From Anseranas semipalmata (lineage: Eukaryota > Chordata > Aves > Anseriformes > Anseranatidae), in the NCBI GenBank assembly GCA_013399115.1, contig VXAA01000924.1:26059-90058 (forward strand): DNA of 64,000 bases, written 5' to 3'. A program made the translations under genes and the position numbers. Numbering within the stretch: position 1 is the stretch's first letter; each line of letters opens with the position of its first letter. The notes under the pieces were generated by a model. That model did not search any database and was not told where the DNA came from. It was given only the letters and a program-made list of their open reading frames with translations. Positions 63,001 to 64,000 of the stretch are shown here, one piece after another.

Positions 63001-63588
63001 TGTTTTCCTGAAGCTTTCACCTGCAAGTGCTGAGCTGCCCTGGCTTAGTGTAATTAATGAAATACGAATGGACACAAAGCCAAAGTAGCCTTCAAAGATG
63101 CAGATGTGCAAAATACTGCTTGCTTATCAGTGCTTTGCATAATAATATATAGCAAATGCACACATATCTCTATATTAATATAGGTAAAGCTAAAGTGTGG
63201 TGGTGTGACAGTAAAATTCAATAGGTTGTGAAGAGTTCAATCCTGCATACTGACTGTAATCAGTCTAAGAATAAAGCTGGATTGGTATTTGGGAGATTTT
63301 TTTCTTTCCTGTATAAATACTAGCTAGTTATTAAGTTGCAGCAATCTGTAGGGGGTTTGATCCACATCTCAGAAACTGGCTTCAGAAAACCTAATAATTA
63401 ATTAAATTTACACCAAAGAATTAAAGGAATGTATGGAATAGCCAATGGAAATGGTGGCATTTTCTGTCATGCAAAGCCTCTTGAAATTCAGTCATGTCTA
63501 TAATGTCCAAAGGCATTTTCTTAAGATAAAACCTTAGAGGGGTATACAGAAATTGCTTTGAAATCTATGAAACTATGATTGGCAATTA
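60085..63588. other. AT-rich non-coding DNA
   Basis: No gene recognised. It holds the G14 run listed separately, an A run near 61019-61030, and a TATACATATATA tract near 61485-61498. Confidence 0.5.
60884..60897. repeat. G14 homopolymer
   Basis: Fourteen consecutive G after GGC. This is rare in AT-rich surroundings and prone to quadruplex formation and sequencing error. Confidence 0.9.
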
Positions 63589-64000
63589 TCTGGACAACAG
63601 AGCCCAGAGAGTTGTACTTAGTGGTGCAGAATCTAGTTAGAGGCCTGTAGCTAGCGGTGTCCCCCAGGGGTCAGTACTGGGTCCAGTCCTGTTCAACTTA
63701 TTCATCAGTGACCTGGACAATGGAAAGGAGTACACCCTCAGCAAGTTTGCTGATGACGCGAAGCTCGGCGGAGTGGCTGATACCCCAGAGGGCTGTGCTG
63801 CCATTCAGAGGGACCTTGACAGGCTGGAAGGTTGGGCTGAGAGAAACCTCACAAAGTTCAACAAGGGCAAGTGCAGGGTCCTGCACCTAGGGAGGATTAA
63901 CACCATGCACCAGTACAGGCTGGGGGATGTCCTGCTGGAGTGCAGCTCTGCAGAGAGGGACCTGGGAGTCCTGGTAGACAGCAGGCTGACCATGAGTCAG
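63589..64000 (+). mobile_element. CR1 LINE, 5'-truncated, runs off the window
   Basis: The plus strand enters CR1 ORF2 in the reverse-transcriptase palm: CTGGACAACAGAGCCCAG, then [14 protein letters not shown] (from 63653), then the catalytic box [11 protein letters not shown] at about 63740-63772 with FADD intact, then [19 protein letters not shown] and [16 protein letters not shown] to the end. One in-frame TAG (63638-63640), where tryptophan is expected, is the only damage seen. From 63641 the frame is open for 120 codons to the window edge. It is the least decayed CR1 here. The 5' truncation near 63589 already removes the N-terminal two thirds, so it cannot be active. Confidence 0.93.
63641..64000 (+). 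pseudogene. CR1 reverse transcriptase fragment, open 120 codons, partial
   Basis: Continuous frame after the TAG at 63638, through the FADD catalytic motif (63746-63757), to the edge of the window. It continues outside, so its 3' state is unknown. It belongs to the LINE above and has no host function that I can see. Confidence 0.85.

Overview
The window looks like bird nuclear DNA. Four clear CR1 LINE retrotransposon copies are present: one ends in the ATTCTATG-type 3' tail typical of CR1, and one still has its reverse-transcriptase catalytic box. The rest is AT-rich single-copy sequence with short microsatellites, low repeat density, and N gaps sitting at homopolymers, as in a draft vertebrate assembly. 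I found no bacterial-style genes, operons, CRISPR arrays, rRNA or credible tRNA genes. The species cannot be named from the sequence.

No complete protein-coding gene is visible, so the window is best read as a gene desert or the inside of a large intron. The best coding candidate is a minus-strand exon-like block at 15157-15453. It has a good 3' splice site, is open for 98 codons to a TAA, and encodes a charged coiled-coil-like sequence I could not identify. The next best (24147-24452, minus) is much weaker. Longer reading frames elsewhere are CR1 pieces, microsatellite translations, reads through N gaps, or chance.

Layout: 1-6035 single-copy DNA with an 883-base gap at 3433-4315; 6036-6452 CR1 (plus); 6453-15156 AT-rich DNA with an ancient amniote repeat at about 11895-12005; 15157-15453 candidate exon; 15454-25978 single-copy DNA with two short gaps and a G-run; 25979-26080 old CR1 tail; 26700-26940 relic of a MIR-like tRNA-derived SINE; 27781-28095 enhancer-like AT-rich block; 29600-31215 the longest CR1 (minus); 33650-34215 GC-rich, possibly LTR-derived block; 34376-34474 long CTTTC microsatellite; 36600-36920 block with two adjacent hairpins; 37430-37990 GC-rich unidentified block; 41492-41983 CR1 (minus) ending at an N; 44100-44460 enhancer-like block with twin homeodomain dimer sites; 53735-53875 relic of an ancient L3/CR1-type LINE; 63589-64000 CR1 (plus) running off the end.

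No new multi-gene system was found. The most interesting signals are non-coding: several perfect inverted repeats, two of them built around known transcription-factor cores, paired homeodomain sites 20 bp apart, and old amniote repeats that may have been co-opted. All family calls come from recognition by eye. No database search was run.
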